The translations under genes and the position numbers were made by a program. Below are positions 1 to 8,360 of a DNA stretch of 64,000 nt, piece by piece (positions within the stretch are counted from its first letter, which is position 1; every line of letters starts with the position of its first letter). Under the pieces are notes generated by a model that was given only the letters and a program-made list of their open reading frames with translations, did not search any database and was not told where the DNA came from. This DNA is from Cryobacterium sp. Y29. Its GTDB lineage: Bacteria; Actinomycetota; Actinomycetes; Actinomycetales; Microbacteriaceae. The stretch spans positions 1-64,000 of the forward strand of contig NZ_PJJN01000025.1 of the NCBI RefSeq assembly GCF_002929825.1. Reading direction: 5' to 3'.

Positions 1-81
1 TACGCTTCGGCTCAGATCACCGCATTCGCGGCCGCGAATGGCATCACCCGGTCGATGGGATACACCGGAATTTGCTGGGAT

Positions 82-332
82 TGTGACACGATCAGCTCAG
101 CAGGCTTGGTCGCGGCTTGACCCGTGTTGGGATTGACCGCCGCTCAACCGTGGCGTGTCCTTGTGTTGATCTGTCGACCTCGGCCCAGTCTGGAGCAGGG
201 TTCCGCCTGCTAAGCCATGTCCCAATAGGGGCCTTGCCCCGGGTGTTCCCTGCCCGTGTGTATCGTCACAGTCCTGACTGACTTTCTTCGCGGAACCGCC
301 TTCGATAGAACAGCGAATGAAAGGCCAACTAA
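82..332 (+). ncRNA. Noncoding left end of IS110; candidate bridge RNA region
   Basis: The stretch before the transposase has no open frame of its own and holds two perfect small hairpins: AGCAGG/CCTGCT at 194-211 and GGGGC/GCCCC at 228-240. IS110-group elements are known to encode a structured bridge RNA in this position whose loops pair with target and donor DNA. That this region is such an RNA is inferred from position and hairpins only; I did not derive the guide loops. Confidence 0.35.
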
Positions 333-1427
333 ATGCCCGCCCCCGTTTTAAAGCGCCCTCGCAAACCTCATGGGGTATTCCACGGCGAAGGAGTAATCCT
401 CGGCGTCGATACGCATAAAGATGTTCACGTCGGAGCCGTCCTCACGATGGCTGGGGTGCTTCTAGCAACCCACAGTTTCGCAACCACCAGTGCCGGCTAT
501 CAGGCTCTCTTGTTGTGGGCTTACCGTTTCGGTGAGGTGAGCGCGGCGGGAATCGAGTGCACCGGCTCATACGGTTCAGCGTTGATGAAATACCTCCACA
601 CACAACATGTGCTGGTCTTCGAGGTCAACCAACCCGATCGTGCGTTACGGCGAAAAGCGGGGAAAACAGACGCAGTCGATGCCGAAGCTGCCGGACGAGC
701 AGTGCTCGCGGGTCGCTCGTTATCGACCCCGAAGGACGGTATCGGAGGAAGCGAGAACCTTCGCCAGATGCGGTTAGTGAAGTCCTCAGCGGTGAAAGCA
801 CGCACGACCGCGATCAACCAACTCAAAGGACTCGTCGTGGGCGCTGAACCCGGTCTGCGAGACGAGCTACGAGGGCTGACCACGAAAGCTCTCACCCGGG
901 CTTGTGCGGTCATACTGCCCACCAGTGTCGAGCGGATGCTGATGGCAGAACTTGCCCACCGGATCAGCTACCTCACCGACGAACTCACCCGCCTGAAAAC
1001 AGTCATGACGCAGACAGTCACGGCCTGCGTACCAGAACTCCGCCAACGATCCGGTATCGGCTACGACAGTGCTGCAGCGCTGATCATCGCTGTCGGTGAC
1101 AACCCGGAACGGATGACGAACGAGGCATCCTTCGCGGCCCTGTGCGGGGTGAGCCCGGTCGAGTTCTCATCCGGGCAAACAACGAAACGTCGACTCAACC
1201 GGGGCGGCAACCGACAAGCCAACGCCGCCCTCTATCGCATCGTGCTCACCCGACTTCGATGGGACCCACGCACCCAGGAATACCTGAAAAACCGTACCGA
1301 GAAAGGCAAAAGCAAACGAGATGTCATCCGCTGCCTGAAACGCTACATCGCCCGCGAAATATTCACCATCATCAAAACTATCCCTGACCAGCCCAAACAC
1401 CGAACACTGGTCGATTTGACACCATAG
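333..1427 (+). CDS. IS110-family transposase (364 aa)
   Basis: It catalyses transposition of the surrounding IS110 element. The N-terminal RuvC-like DEDD domain is complete: D26 in VDTHKD, E75 in GIECTGSYG, D113 and D116 in KTDAVDAEAAGRA. The C-terminal Transposase_20 domain follows, with SGIGYDSAAALIIAVGD at about 240-257 and the conserved serine region VSPVEFSSGQ near 280. Length is normal for the family and no frameshift is seen, so the enzyme looks intact. It inserted into the WD-N motif of an IS3 transposase. Confidence 0.93.
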   Translation: MPAPVLKRPRKPHGVFHGEGVILGVDTHKDVHVGAVLTMAGVLLATHSFATTSAGYQALLLWAYRFGEVSAAGIECTGSYGSALMKYLHTQHVLVFEVNQPDRALRRKAGKTDAVDAEAAGRAVLAGRSLSTPKDGIGGSENLRQMRLVKSSAVKARTTAINQLKGLVVGAEPGLRDELRGLTTKALTRACAVILPTSVERMLMAELAHRISYLTDELTRLKTVMTQTVTACVPELRQRSGIGYDSAAALIIAVGDNPERMTNEASFAALCGVSPVEFSSGQTTKRRLNRGGNRQANAALYRIVLTRLRWDPRTQEYLKNRTEKGKSKRDVIRCLKRYIAREIFTIIKTIPDQPKHRTLVDLTP

Positions 1428-1434
1428 GGGCATC

Positions 1435-1650
1435 AACGCCATGGCTGAGAGCTTCTTCGCAACACTGAAAACGGAGTTCTACTACCGACGGATCTGGCCC
1501 ACCCGGGACCGGGCGATTCGAGACGTCGCGGCGTGGATCGAGGACCGCTACAACCGTCGCCGTCGCCACTCCTCGATCGGGCACGTCACGCCTGTGGACT
1601 TCGAGCTGCAATACTCGTCACAGGCCGCAAAGATCCAACTCGCCGCTTAA
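1435..1650 (+). pseudogene. C-terminal fragment of IS3-family orfB transposase
   Basis: The frame reads NAMAESFFATLKTE then RDRAIRDVAAWIEDRYNRRRRHSS and VTPVDFE, the end of the rve integrase core of IS3 orfB including the third catalytic residue (Glu in MAES). It continues the fragment at 1-81 and is separated from it by the IS110 insertion, so it makes no functional transposase. Its last 46 codons are nearly identical to the remnant at 6409-6519. Confidence 0.88.
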
Positions 1651-2025
1651 CCCGTGTCCACTCTCCGGGGTCAAGGCCAGTCCGGCATCAGGTGCACGCA
1701 CGAACCCTGCGTCTGGTTTGCCGACTGAGCTGTAATTGTTCTGGAGTCGCTTGAGCTTGCGAACGGATCGTGCAATGACGAAGCATCCAAGGATTAGCAG
1801 GAGAGCGCCAGAGACGATTAAGAAAACGGAAAGCCCGACTGGGTGGCTTCCAAGCCCGAACAGTCCTTGCGGCCAGAGCATTGTTGAACCGGCAACGAAG
1901 ACGATGCCTACGACGAGGACCCCACGCGTAAGGGTCTGGCTGTGGCGCCGCGCATCGTCGGCCGCGACCAGTGCTTTCGCGTTGGACGAGGGGTTCTCAG
2001 AGCTCTGATCTCCAGTCTTCATCAT
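1618..2025 (-). CDS. Small two-helix membrane protein, C-terminus replaced by IS sequence
   Basis: I do not recognise a family. From MMKTGDQSS (tandem ATGs at 2025 and 2022) the protein has a polar N-terminus of about 30 residues, two hydrophobic helices (VLVVGIVFVAGSTMLW and LSVFLIVSGALLLILGCFVI) and a basic segment after the second. The last roughly 20 codons, from LALTPESGHG on, are the reverse strand of the IS3 right end (1618-1679). The natural C-terminus was therefore lost when the IS arrived and the frame now stops inside the element. An open frame continues upstream to 2229, but that extension looks non-coding. Confidence 0.55.
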   Translation of the reverse strand: MMKTGDQSSENPSSNAKALVAADDARRHSQTLTRGVLVVGIVFVAGSTMLWPQGLFGLGSHPVGLSVFLIVSGALLLILGCFVIARSVRKLKRLQNNYSSVGKPDAGFVRAPDAGLALTPESGHGLSGELDLCGL

Positions 2026-2229
2026 GTGGATACTGTATGTCCAGGATTTTCGTACCGTCAGTATTCTTTGCTGCGTGACGGCCGACAAATACCGCAACGA
2101 TGAGGCAAATGCCCCACGTTTCCCTCGACGACACCATCGCGATCCTCCGCTCAGCCTGGCGAGCCGCAGGGGCGCCCCCGCACATGTGACGTTCCACACG
2201 CGGGGCGACCATGCTGTCAGGGCTGTCAT

Positions 2230-2543
2230 TTGGACGTCGATCAGGTCTCACCCAGGTGCAGCCGAACACAGATTTGTAGCCTCTCCGCAGCAGCGAGAGC
2301 ACCGTGTCGCGAAGGACGCGGTGTCTTCCAAAAGCCTTCGACGCTTGGCGGAGGGCCTGGCGAAATCAGGCGAGTCTTCGCGTCAGTGTTCGATCTCTTC
2401 ATTGTGCGCCCGCAAGACGTTCCCTTTGCGGGCTGGTCAACCCGCCGGCCGCGCGCACGAGTTGATGTCTATACGTCCACGACGGTAGAAGTAGTAAATG
2501 GCCTGCTATCGGATCCCGGGGTCGAAGGTCGTGTTGGGTGGGA
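2230..2543. other. No recognisable gene
   Basis: Open frames here are short and of unlikely composition, and I see no RNA gene or repeat. The stretch lies between two minus-strand genes and may carry the promoter of the gene at 1618-2025. Confidence 0.4.
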
Positions 2544-3101
2544 TCAAGGAGTTGTCGCAGCACTAAGGTCTGCAGCGGCTTTCTTTGCCTCGGTTGCGGT
2601 CGCGAACATAAGTGTCAGCGGACTGCTGGTGAGCGGGTCCTTCACGAGCGGTGCTGAGAGGACGCGTCCGTCGAGGACCATCGCCAGGTTCTTGTTCAGT
2701 GCCTTGCTGGAAGCCGCGCTGAGTGTTTCGGCATCTGTGTCATTGAGATCAAGGGTCACGGCGTTTGTCGATCCCTGATCGTCGGAAAGTGTTACGGAAT
2801 CTGGTGTGATCTCACCCAGGACTTGTGCCAATTCGTATGAGGTGGTTCCTGCCTGATCGCACGCGGGGGCCGCATCGTCTGAGGTCAGGACCGGCGCTGT
2901 GCATGGAGCGTCAACGGAAGAAATCACGAGCCGAAGTTGAAGCGGTTTCCCAGGCGAATTCGTGTCGCCGGCAGTCGTAGTACTGCACCCCGTGAGAAGC
3001 ATCGCAAGGGAGGCACAAGCAAGGACGAGGGATAAATCGGGACGCGCCCGATTATTGAGTCGAGGTCTCACATTTGAGCGTGACCATGTTGTAGTCGACA
3101 T
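2544..3101 (-). CDS. Secreted lipoprotein with a SecDF-P1-head-like domain
   Basis: The start at 3101 (MSTTTWSRSN) is preceded by GGGGGAA. A basic N-region and hydrophobic segment LVLACASLAMLLTGC form a lipoprotein signal, with the lipobox Cys followed by STTTAGD. The C-terminal half (SVTLDLNDTDAETLSAASSK, NKNLAMVLDGRVLSAPLVKD, then the run to DLSAA) matches the head subdomain of the SecD/SecF P1 region in sequence pattern. Stand-alone lipoproteins of this type occur in actinobacteria and their role is unknown; the lack of SecD membrane helices argues against direct translocase function. Confidence 0.65.
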   Translation of the reverse strand: MSTTTWSRSNVRPRLNNRARPDLSLVLACASLAMLLTGCSTTTAGDTNSPGKPLQLRLVISSVDAPCTAPVLTSDDAAPACDQAGTTSYELAQVLGEITPDSVTLSDDQGSTNAVTLDLNDTDAETLSAASSKALNKNLAMVLDGRVLSAPLVKDPLTSSPLTLMFATATEAKKAAADLSAATTP

Positions 3102-3279
3102 TTTGAATTCCCCCATCGTTGCGGCACTAAGAACCTTCCTACAACATCGCAGTGAATCGGACATGTGTCAAACGGTTCAGTGGCACGAACGAAGAAACTT
3201 GTGCCCGCCGACGGACTCTTAGCGTCCCGCAAGGGGTTCCCCTATCGGGAACGGACCCAGAGCCAGCGATCGCAGGGAG

Positions 3280-3936
3280 CTAAGAGGCCCACTCTTCGGC
3301 GACGATCTGCATCGATGCTGTCGCACGGTATGCCTCGATGTCGTCGGCGGCGAGAATGGCGGTGATCAGCTCTTCGGTTCCTGAGACATAGACGCTCGCG
3401 CCGTAGAGGTCGTTACCGACTGCCCACACACCATCCGCGGGCATCCACCACTGAGCACTTCTGCCGCCGGCCATCCCGTCGAAGGGCTCCCCGCCATCGG
3501 CGAGGTCGCCGGCGAGAATGAGTACTTTACGACCGGGCAGGATCTTAATGCTTGCCGTGTCTCGTAGGTCATCGCGCATCCCGGCGTACCCTTCCCAGAC
3601 GAGGAAGAAACACTCGGTGGGTGCGGACGTGTGCGCTCGGAGAAGCCGCGCGAGCGTTGCGGCCACGACGGGTTCGATGGTCCCAATTGTGCGATTTACT
3701 TCCCGCGCGCCGTTGTTGAGGTCGGTCCACTTCGTAGTTGCGTCCACCTCGGACTGCTCCGCAGCAAAGGTCCACCAGGCGAGGGGCTGACCGTTATCGT
3801 CGTGCAGGGGATTCATCACACGCGCATATGAAACGTGCCCACGAGGCAGGTAGTCACCCACGGTCATCGATCCACCCTGGAGAGATGGCAGCTCAGCGAT
3901 GACGTGCGGGACGAGGCCAATCGGATGCAATGCCAT
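3280..3936 (-). CDS. Hypothetical soluble protein (218 aa)
   Basis: No family is recognised with confidence. The protein is acidic, with no signal peptide or membrane helix, and rich in Trp/Gly motifs: LAWWTFAAEQ, CFFLVWEGYAG, GRKVLILAGDLADGG, SAQWWMPADGVWAVGNDLYGASVYVSGTEELI. The order suggests one compact alpha/beta domain. It faces the same way as the lipoprotein gene downstream but is separated by about 180 bp, so co-transcription is uncertain. Confidence 0.6.
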   Translation of the reverse strand: MALHPIGLVPHVIAELPSLQGGSMTVGDYLPRGHVSYARVMNPLHDDNGQPLAWWTFAAEQSEVDATTKWTDLNNGAREVNRTIGTIEPVVAATLARLLRAHTSAPTECFFLVWEGYAGMRDDLRDTASIKILPGRKVLILAGDLADGGEPFDGMAGGRSAQWWMPADGVWAVGNDLYGASVYVSGTEELITAILAADDIEAYRATASMQIVAEEWAS

Positions 3937-4208
3937 CTCCGCACCCTATCGAGTAATCAAGGTCAGCCCGATGACGATCTGTCGGGATAGAGCTCTCCCT
4001 TGCGGGTCGCCCCAAGCCATCGCGGCGGGGCTATCCCGACGGCTTAGGGAAATGCAGAGGATCACACTCGGCGCAATATCCCCTCCGTCCCTCTGGTCTC
4101 GAGTCGTTGCGTTGCCGATAACGAGACTGGTCGGGCCACCAAAGGTACGAGAAACGCAAGTCGTCGCGTCCCGTAGAAGGTTCAGCTCGCGGTACGGGCG
4201 CAACTGGG

Positions 4209-4421
4209 CTAGTTGTACCCGGCCATGACGTTAGTGACGTTAGGCCGATCATGAAGCTCCGCCCGACCACCCCTCGGAATAGCGCGACCGCCCACATAAC
4301 GAAACCACTCAGGATTACGCACCGTGGCATGAGGACCATCCGGCGCGAGCGCCTGACCCGGCCTGGCCAGCGCGCGCACAATCGCCCGATGGGCGTCAAT
4401 CGCGCCCCTATCAACAGCCAC
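4209..4421 (-). CDS. Short partner protein of the upstream HTH gene, probably truncated
   Basis: The 70-aa frame starts at an ATG that overlaps the stop of the HTH gene by one base, the usual layout of a toxin-antitoxin pair. The sequence (AHRAIVRALARPG, ATVRNPEWFRYVGGRAIPRGGRAELHDR) resembles the lead-in that precedes the P-loop of zeta-toxin-like kinases in similar actinobacterial operons, but no Walker A motif follows and the frame stops soon after. I read it as the N-terminal stub of a lost effector. The 270 bp downstream hold no clear remainder. Confidence 0.4.
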   Translation of the reverse strand: MAVDRGAIDAHRAIVRALARPGQALAPDGPHATVRNPEWFRYVGGRAIPRGGRAELHDRPNVTNVMAGYN

Positions 4422-4876
4422 TACTGAGGGGGATCCGCAGCACGATCCAAGATCGCATCATAAATCGCACCGTCAATGAGCCCCTCACTCAGTGCACGCC
4501 CCACCTCGTCAAATGACCCAGAAGCAGACACCAAGAGCGAATCAAAACCATCTGTCGGCGCCTCCGACGGGTAGACCCATCGGCCCAACTCATCAACGAT
4601 CTGGGCCCGAGTCAACTCCCCCGTGGCATACCGCTGCGCAATCTCATACGGAGACGCACCAGAAAACCCCGGTACCAGCTCCACCACCTTTGCCGCCGTC
4701 CGCAACGCAGAATGAATCGTCGGCTGCTTCACCCCCAACTGCGACGCAAGCTCCGTCTGGCTCATGATCGCAGCCAAGCGACGCAACTCCCGAAGGTAAT
4801 CGAGACGGTCAAGGTCAAGCCGCTGGCGCAACGTCCGCGCCTTCTGAACCTCAGGGCGGTAACTAATCGTGGTCAT
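4421..4876 (-). CDS. HTH protein, antitoxin-like (151 aa)
   Basis: A strong Shine-Dalgarno (AGGAGG, 4885-4890) precedes the ATG at 4876. Residues about 28-62 form a helix-turn-helix (RLAAIMSQTELASQLGVKQPTIHSALRTA) of the XRE type. The C-terminal part (SPYEIAQRYATGELTRAQIVDELGRW, and SFDEVGRALSEGLIDGAIYDAIL) is helical and could bind a partner. It overlaps the downstream short gene by one base. An AT-rich inverted repeat just upstream suggests autoregulation, typical of antitoxins. Confidence 0.65.
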   Translation of the reverse strand: MTTISYRPEVQKARTLRQRLDLDRLDYLRELRRLAAIMSQTELASQLGVKQPTIHSALRTAAKVVELVPGFSGASPYEIAQRYATGELTRAQIVDELGRWVYPSEAPTDGFDSLLVSASGSFDEVGRALSEGLIDGAIYDAILDRAADPPQ

Positions 4877-4888
4877 TCAAACCACCTC

Positions 4889-4931
4889 CTATAGACCATT
4901 CTATAACACGTGTATAGAACTATCTATAGGC
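4889..4931 (-). promoter_or_regulatory. Promoter/operator of the HTH operon
   Basis: In this GC-rich context an AT-rich stretch carries TTCTATA (4899-4905), a 7-bp spacer and TATAGAA (4913-4919), a perfect 7-bp inverted repeat. It is flanked by CTATAG at 4889-4894 and CTATCTATAG at 4920-4929. The repeated CTATA half-sites sit directly upstream of the ribosome binding site of the HTH gene, where a repressor would act. Confidence 0.6.
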
Positions 4932-5127
4932 TAGTTGTCAATCTCAGAAGACGTACGTGCGGAGCGGCGCAGTCAGCCGCGACAGCCTCGCAAAAGCGAT
5001 CTGGTCAACAATCATCATCCAGCCGGGCGCTCAGGACGCGGCGAACTCATCCAGAGCCCGTGGGCAGGCCGCTGGGAACGGTCCCGGGCCGGTGACGAGC
5101 GCGGCCTCCGCGTGAACTGCTCCGCGT

Positions 5128-6261
5128 TCAATGGAGGTCCGGGCCACCCGCCTCGTTGAGTTCGTCGAGTACGCTGATCGCCTCGTCGGAATCGTCGGAA
5201 TCGTCGGGGCTGTCTAAGTTGTCATCCGTTGTTGATCCGGCAACTTCCTCGGCAGCAAGATAAGGGTACTTCTCAAGCAGAAAGCGCCGCTTGTACGCAA
5301 CGTCGGCCGCATCAATGATCGCTTCCAAAGTGGTCCAATTGAAGGTACCGCCAACAAGGATTCCGACTGCGGGTACGACCTTTCCGAGCCCTTGCTTGGT
5401 GAGACGAAAGCTGAACTTCTTCGCGAACTCCCCGGAGACCCTGGCGACAATTGACTTGTCCAGGATCGCCCATGTTTTGCCGCGGATTAGTGCTTGCGTG
5501 AGCCGCGAGATGTCGGCCATCGCGGCGGTCTTTGCGGTTGTTGACATCGCCGTCCCAGCATTCACGACAGACATCACGAAGAGCTTCTCGGCAGGCTGGT
5601 CAGGATCGTAGCCATAGAGCAACGAAACATGGCCCACTGAGCGTGAGGCGAGTCCGAAAACGACTGCTGCGTCGCCAGCGAAAGCGCCGACGATTGCTGC
5701 CCCCGACGGAGCTGCCGCGGCGCCAGCGGAGGTGGCGGCGACGAGTTCACCTCCGGAGATCACAAGCCCTGCACCCATCCCCGAGAGTGCGGCGGAGAGC
5801 GGATAGTACCAAGATGCTCCTCGTCCACCGACTGCGTCAATCTGTTGGAGGTCGAGATGACGCAGATCGAAGAGCGATGCAACGTCGTGTCCGCGCTTCT
5901 TATGGATCGACACCACGCGTTTGGAGGAAAGGCCCACCCGCGAAATCCGTCCCACAACGCGCCGCGTCGACCCAAAAGCGGCGCCGCTCCAATCGGCCAC
6001 GCCGTCAGGGAGGGCCGCGGCGGCTTCGCGGGCCCGAGTGCCGATTGCGTGTGTGACGTTCGCACTGATTCCTTGCCCCCGCGAAACGGCAGACTTGGCC
6101 CGTGGATGGTTCTCCAAGTACTTCGTGGCACAATCGCCGAGTCCCGCTGCGCCGATTATCACTTGCTCGCCGGCGCTTTTCATCGCTCGGGATAGGGGCC
6201 GCCCCTTGAATCGTTGGATGTCACGCCACGCCGCGAGCTCGTAGTCCGAAGGATCTCCCAT
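5128..6261 (-). CDS. EcsC family protein
   Basis: The protein starts most plausibly at MGDPSDYELAAWRDIQRFKG (6261); an upstream in-frame ATG at 6306 would add 15 unlikely residues. It has the EcsC-family layout: an N-terminal charged region, a long Gly/Ala-rich central part (SAALSGMGAGLVISGGELVAATSAGAAAAPSGAAIVGAFAGDA, about 155-200) and a C-terminal conserved block (GKVVPAVGILVGGTFNWTTLEAIIDAADVAYKRRFL) before an acidic tail. EcsC proteins are named after a Bacillus ABC-transporter locus and have no settled function. Confidence 0.75.
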   Translation of the reverse strand: MGDPSDYELAAWRDIQRFKGRPLSRAMKSAGEQVIIGAAGLGDCATKYLENHPRAKSAVSRGQGISANVTHAIGTRAREAAAALPDGVADWSGAAFGSTRRVVGRISRVGLSSKRVVSIHKKRGHDVASLFDLRHLDLQQIDAVGGRGASWYYPLSAALSGMGAGLVISGGELVAATSAGAAAAPSGAAIVGAFAGDAAVVFGLASRSVGHVSLLYGYDPDQPAEKLFVMSVVNAGTAMSTTAKTAAMADISRLTQALIRGKTWAILDKSIVARVSGEFAKKFSFRLTKQGLGKVVPAVGILVGGTFNWTTLEAIIDAADVAYKRRFLLEKYPYLAAEEVAGSTTDDNLDSPDDSDDSDEAISVLDELNEAGGPDLH

Positions 6262-6408
6262 TACGCAAGAATAGCGACCAACGCCGACCGGCAGCGGGTG
6301 CTTCAAGCCGGTGCGTGAGTTAACGTTGTCCGCTTACTCGCATATAGCCGGTGGGCTGATGTCCGCGAGCTCGTCGACAGCAATCTTGGGACGCTCGCGG
6401 ATGAGAGC

Positions 6409-6548
6409 GAGGACCGCTACAACCGCCGCCGCCGGCGCTCCTCGATCGGGCACGTCACACCAGTGGACTTCGAGATGCAATACTCGTCACAGGCCGCAGA
6501 GATCCAACTCGCCGCTTAACCCGTGTCCACTCTCCGGGGTCAAGGCCA
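6409..6548 (+). pseudogene. Right-end remnant of the same IS3-family element
   Basis: Codons 6409-6519 read EDRYNRRRRRSSIGHVTPVD and on to EIQLAA-stop, almost identical to the end of orfB at 1540-1650, and are followed by the same right terminal repeat (6524-6548). Homology starts abruptly at 6409, so everything upstream was lost. The surrounding 6262-6660 holds no other gene. Confidence 0.88.
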
Positions 6549-6660
6549 TTACGGGGAGGTATGCCGCGGTATAGGGGCAGGCGGTGTTATGGCCGAGGGG
6601 TCGGAGTCCAGCAGGTGCTCAGCTGCTCGAGGGGACAGCAGGTCTTCGTCGGTTGCGGTG

Positions 6661-7953
6661 CTATAGGGCGAGGCGGCGAAGGGCGACGACGGTGATGTCA
6701 TCATCGGTCAAGTCGGAGCCGGTGATGACCGCGCGAATTCGGAAAATGACATCGGCGGCATCCACGGAGGAGTCGACAATATCTGCAATGTGCCGAAGCG
6801 ATTCGACGGTCCCGTCATAGAGATCAAGGATGCCGTCGCTGCAACTGACAAGTGTGTCGCCGGGTTCCAGTTGCAGATGGCCGATAGTCCACGCCTCGCC
6901 GGAAGAAAGTCCGATGGGAAGGTTATCGGACGCGAGTCGACTCCACGACCCTTGGGCGCTGACGTGGATAGTCAGGCCGTGGCCCGCATCAATGTAGCGG
7001 ACAGCTCCGGTGCGATCGTCGAGTCGCGCGTGGAACATCGTCGCGAATGTCGACGCGTCCGCTAAGTCAGATGCGAGGGCGTCGGATGCGCGATCAAGCG
7101 CGGTGGCGAGGTCGTCATGATTGCGCGCACTTCGAACGACGGCACGCACTGTCGCGGCGATGATGCCGGCTCCCACACCCTTGCCCATCACGTCTCCCAA
7201 TGTGATCGCGATGCCATTACTGGCTTTGTACCAGTCGAAAAAATCGCCGCTGATCGTTTTGGAAGGAAGGCACATACCTGCAGAGTCGTATCCCACCGCA
7301 TCCATGCCGCCTGTAGGTAGGAGCGCCTGCTGCACCACAGAAGCTCGCTGCAGTTCCATAAGTGTTGCGTGTTCCTTGGCCTGAAGATCGCTAATATTCC
7401 TGCGAGCGAGACGGCCGAGATCGTTGACCACGGCGGCCGCCAGGGTGAACGCGCAAGCGGAGAACAGGCCACGCGCGATCTCGTTCGGGTTGTCTTCGAG
7501 CGTAGACCCGAGAAAGAAGGGTACGAGCAACCCACCCAACACGCCGACAAACGCGTAAGCGATGTGACGGCGGCCGGGTGAAGCGGCGATCCAAACGGCT
7601 GGCAGGATTGCGAGCGATGCGAAAATCGATGTGCTCTCACCTGTCGCGAAGCGTAAAACTCCGATGACGAGAAAATCAATCGCCGGGATCATGACTATCA
7701 CCCGCCCTGTCGGGTCCACCCGAGGTAGGATCCCGGCAAGGCCGGTCGCGACGGCCAGCAGCACGGCGGCTGCGATCAGGGCAGGAACGCTGGTGATGTT
7801 GGCAGTAGGCACGATGAGTGAGATCACAACGGCGACTGTAAATAGCAGTAGAACCGGAAGCTGTTTCACCAGCGGCGGAAACCCATCCAACACCACCGCC
7901 GAAATCGACAGCGCACGGATCGTGAGGCGCTTGTTATGTAATTGACCGGTCAC
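6661..7953 (-). CDS. Membrane-bound PP2C-type (SpoIIE/RsbU-like) phosphatase
   Basis: About six hydrophobic helices occupy residues 28-180, starting with LPVLLLFTVAVVISLIVP. They are followed by a linker with coiled-coil character and a C-terminal PP2C_SIG domain: SGDFFDWY, GDVMGKGVGAG, TFATMFHARL, YIDAGHGLTI, CSDGILDLYDG and LTDDDITVVALRR, with metal-binding Asp residues intact. Such enzymes dephosphorylate STAS anti-anti-sigma proteins. It overlaps the RsbW-type gene by four bases, and its catalytic domain closely resembles the enzyme at 12522-13712, so the two look paralogous. Confidence 0.88.
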   Translation of the reverse strand: MTGQLHNKRLTIRALSISAVVLDGFPPLVKQLPVLLLFTVAVVISLIVPTANITSVPALIAAAVLLAVATGLAGILPRVDPTGRVIVMIPAIDFLVIGVLRFATGESTSIFASLAILPAVWIAASPGRRHIAYAFVGVLGGLLVPFFLGSTLEDNPNEIARGLFSACAFTLAAAVVNDLGRLARRNISDLQAKEHATLMELQRASVVQQALLPTGGMDAVGYDSAGMCLPSKTISGDFFDWYKASNGIAITLGDVMGKGVGAGIIAATVRAVVRSARNHDDLATALDRASDALASDLADASTFATMFHARLDDRTGAVRYIDAGHGLTIHVSAQGSWSRLASDNLPIGLSSGEAWTIGHLQLEPGDTLVSCSDGILDLYDGTVESLRHIADIVDSSVDAADVIFRIRAVITGSDLTDDDITVVALRRLAL

Positions 7954-8360
7954 GGTGCAGCGTGGCGCAGCTTGGTAATAGTCCAGATGTTGCGATCTTG
8001 TATTCGGTGGTAGTCAAAGTCGTCGACGAGTGCCTGGATGAGCGCCAGACCGCGGCCGGTCTCCGCGAACTCGTCAGGCATGTCCCGCGGACTCAAGTCG
8101 ATTCGTGCAGGAGACGCAGTATCTTCGAGAACAGCCTTCAGCGCGGCTTCATTCGCTGAAAGTCTAAGGTTACAAATGATCGTGGTTGCGGACGTGCCGT
8201 GCTGGATGACGTTGGAGACGATTTCAACGAGCGCTGTCTCGAACATCATCCGGTCCGTCTCGTCAACGTCGCCTTCCTGCGCCCATAGCGTCTCGAGAGC
8301 GGAATGCACGACGCCGACTTCATCGGGAGGGGTGCGGAAGTCGATCGTGCACTCAGACAT
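7950..8360 (-). CDS. RsbW-type HATPase (anti-sigma factor/serine kinase-like)
   Basis: A 136-aa GHKL ATPase domain. The N-box reads ALVEIVSNVIQHG, the G1 region LEDTASPARID and the G2 region ETGRGLALIQALVDDFDYHR, the order expected for RsbW/SpoIIAB. This class binds and phosphorylates a STAS protein. Its start codon overlaps the stop of a truncated STAS gene just upstream, and its end overlaps the PP2C gene, giving a compact STAS-RsbW-PP2C order. It is similar to the protein at 15992-16420. Confidence 0.88.
   Translation of the reverse strand: MSECTIDFRTPPDEVGVVHSALETLWAQEGDVDETDRMMFETALVEIVSNVIQHGTSATTIICNLRLSANEAALKAVLEDTASPARIDLSPRDMPDEFAETGRGLALIQALVDDFDYHRIQDRNIWTITKLRHAAP

Larger units (their letters stand above)
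82..1434 (+). mobile_element. Complete IS110-family insertion sequence
   Basis: Removing 82-1434 restores an uninterrupted IS3 transposase reading ICWD-NAMAES, which fixes the boundaries to within about 3 bp and gives an element of about 1353 bp. No target duplication or terminal inverted repeat is seen, as is usual for IS110. It has one transposase gene (333-1427), a noncoding left end of about 250 bp and almost no noncoding right end. Confidence 0.8.
1..1679 (+). mobile_element. IS3-family element, right portion, interrupted by an IS110 element
   Basis: Bases 1-81 read in frame as the middle of an IS3-family orfB and end in the conserved GICWD; the frame resumes at 1435 with NAMAESFF, which carries the catalytic Glu, and stops at 1650. 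The right terminal repeat is at 1655-1679 (rc begins TGGCCTTGACCCC) and matches the left end of another IS3 copy at 16556 and a remnant end at 6524-6548. The left part lies outside the window. The element is dead because an IS110 element sits between WD and NA of its transposase. Confidence 0.85.
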
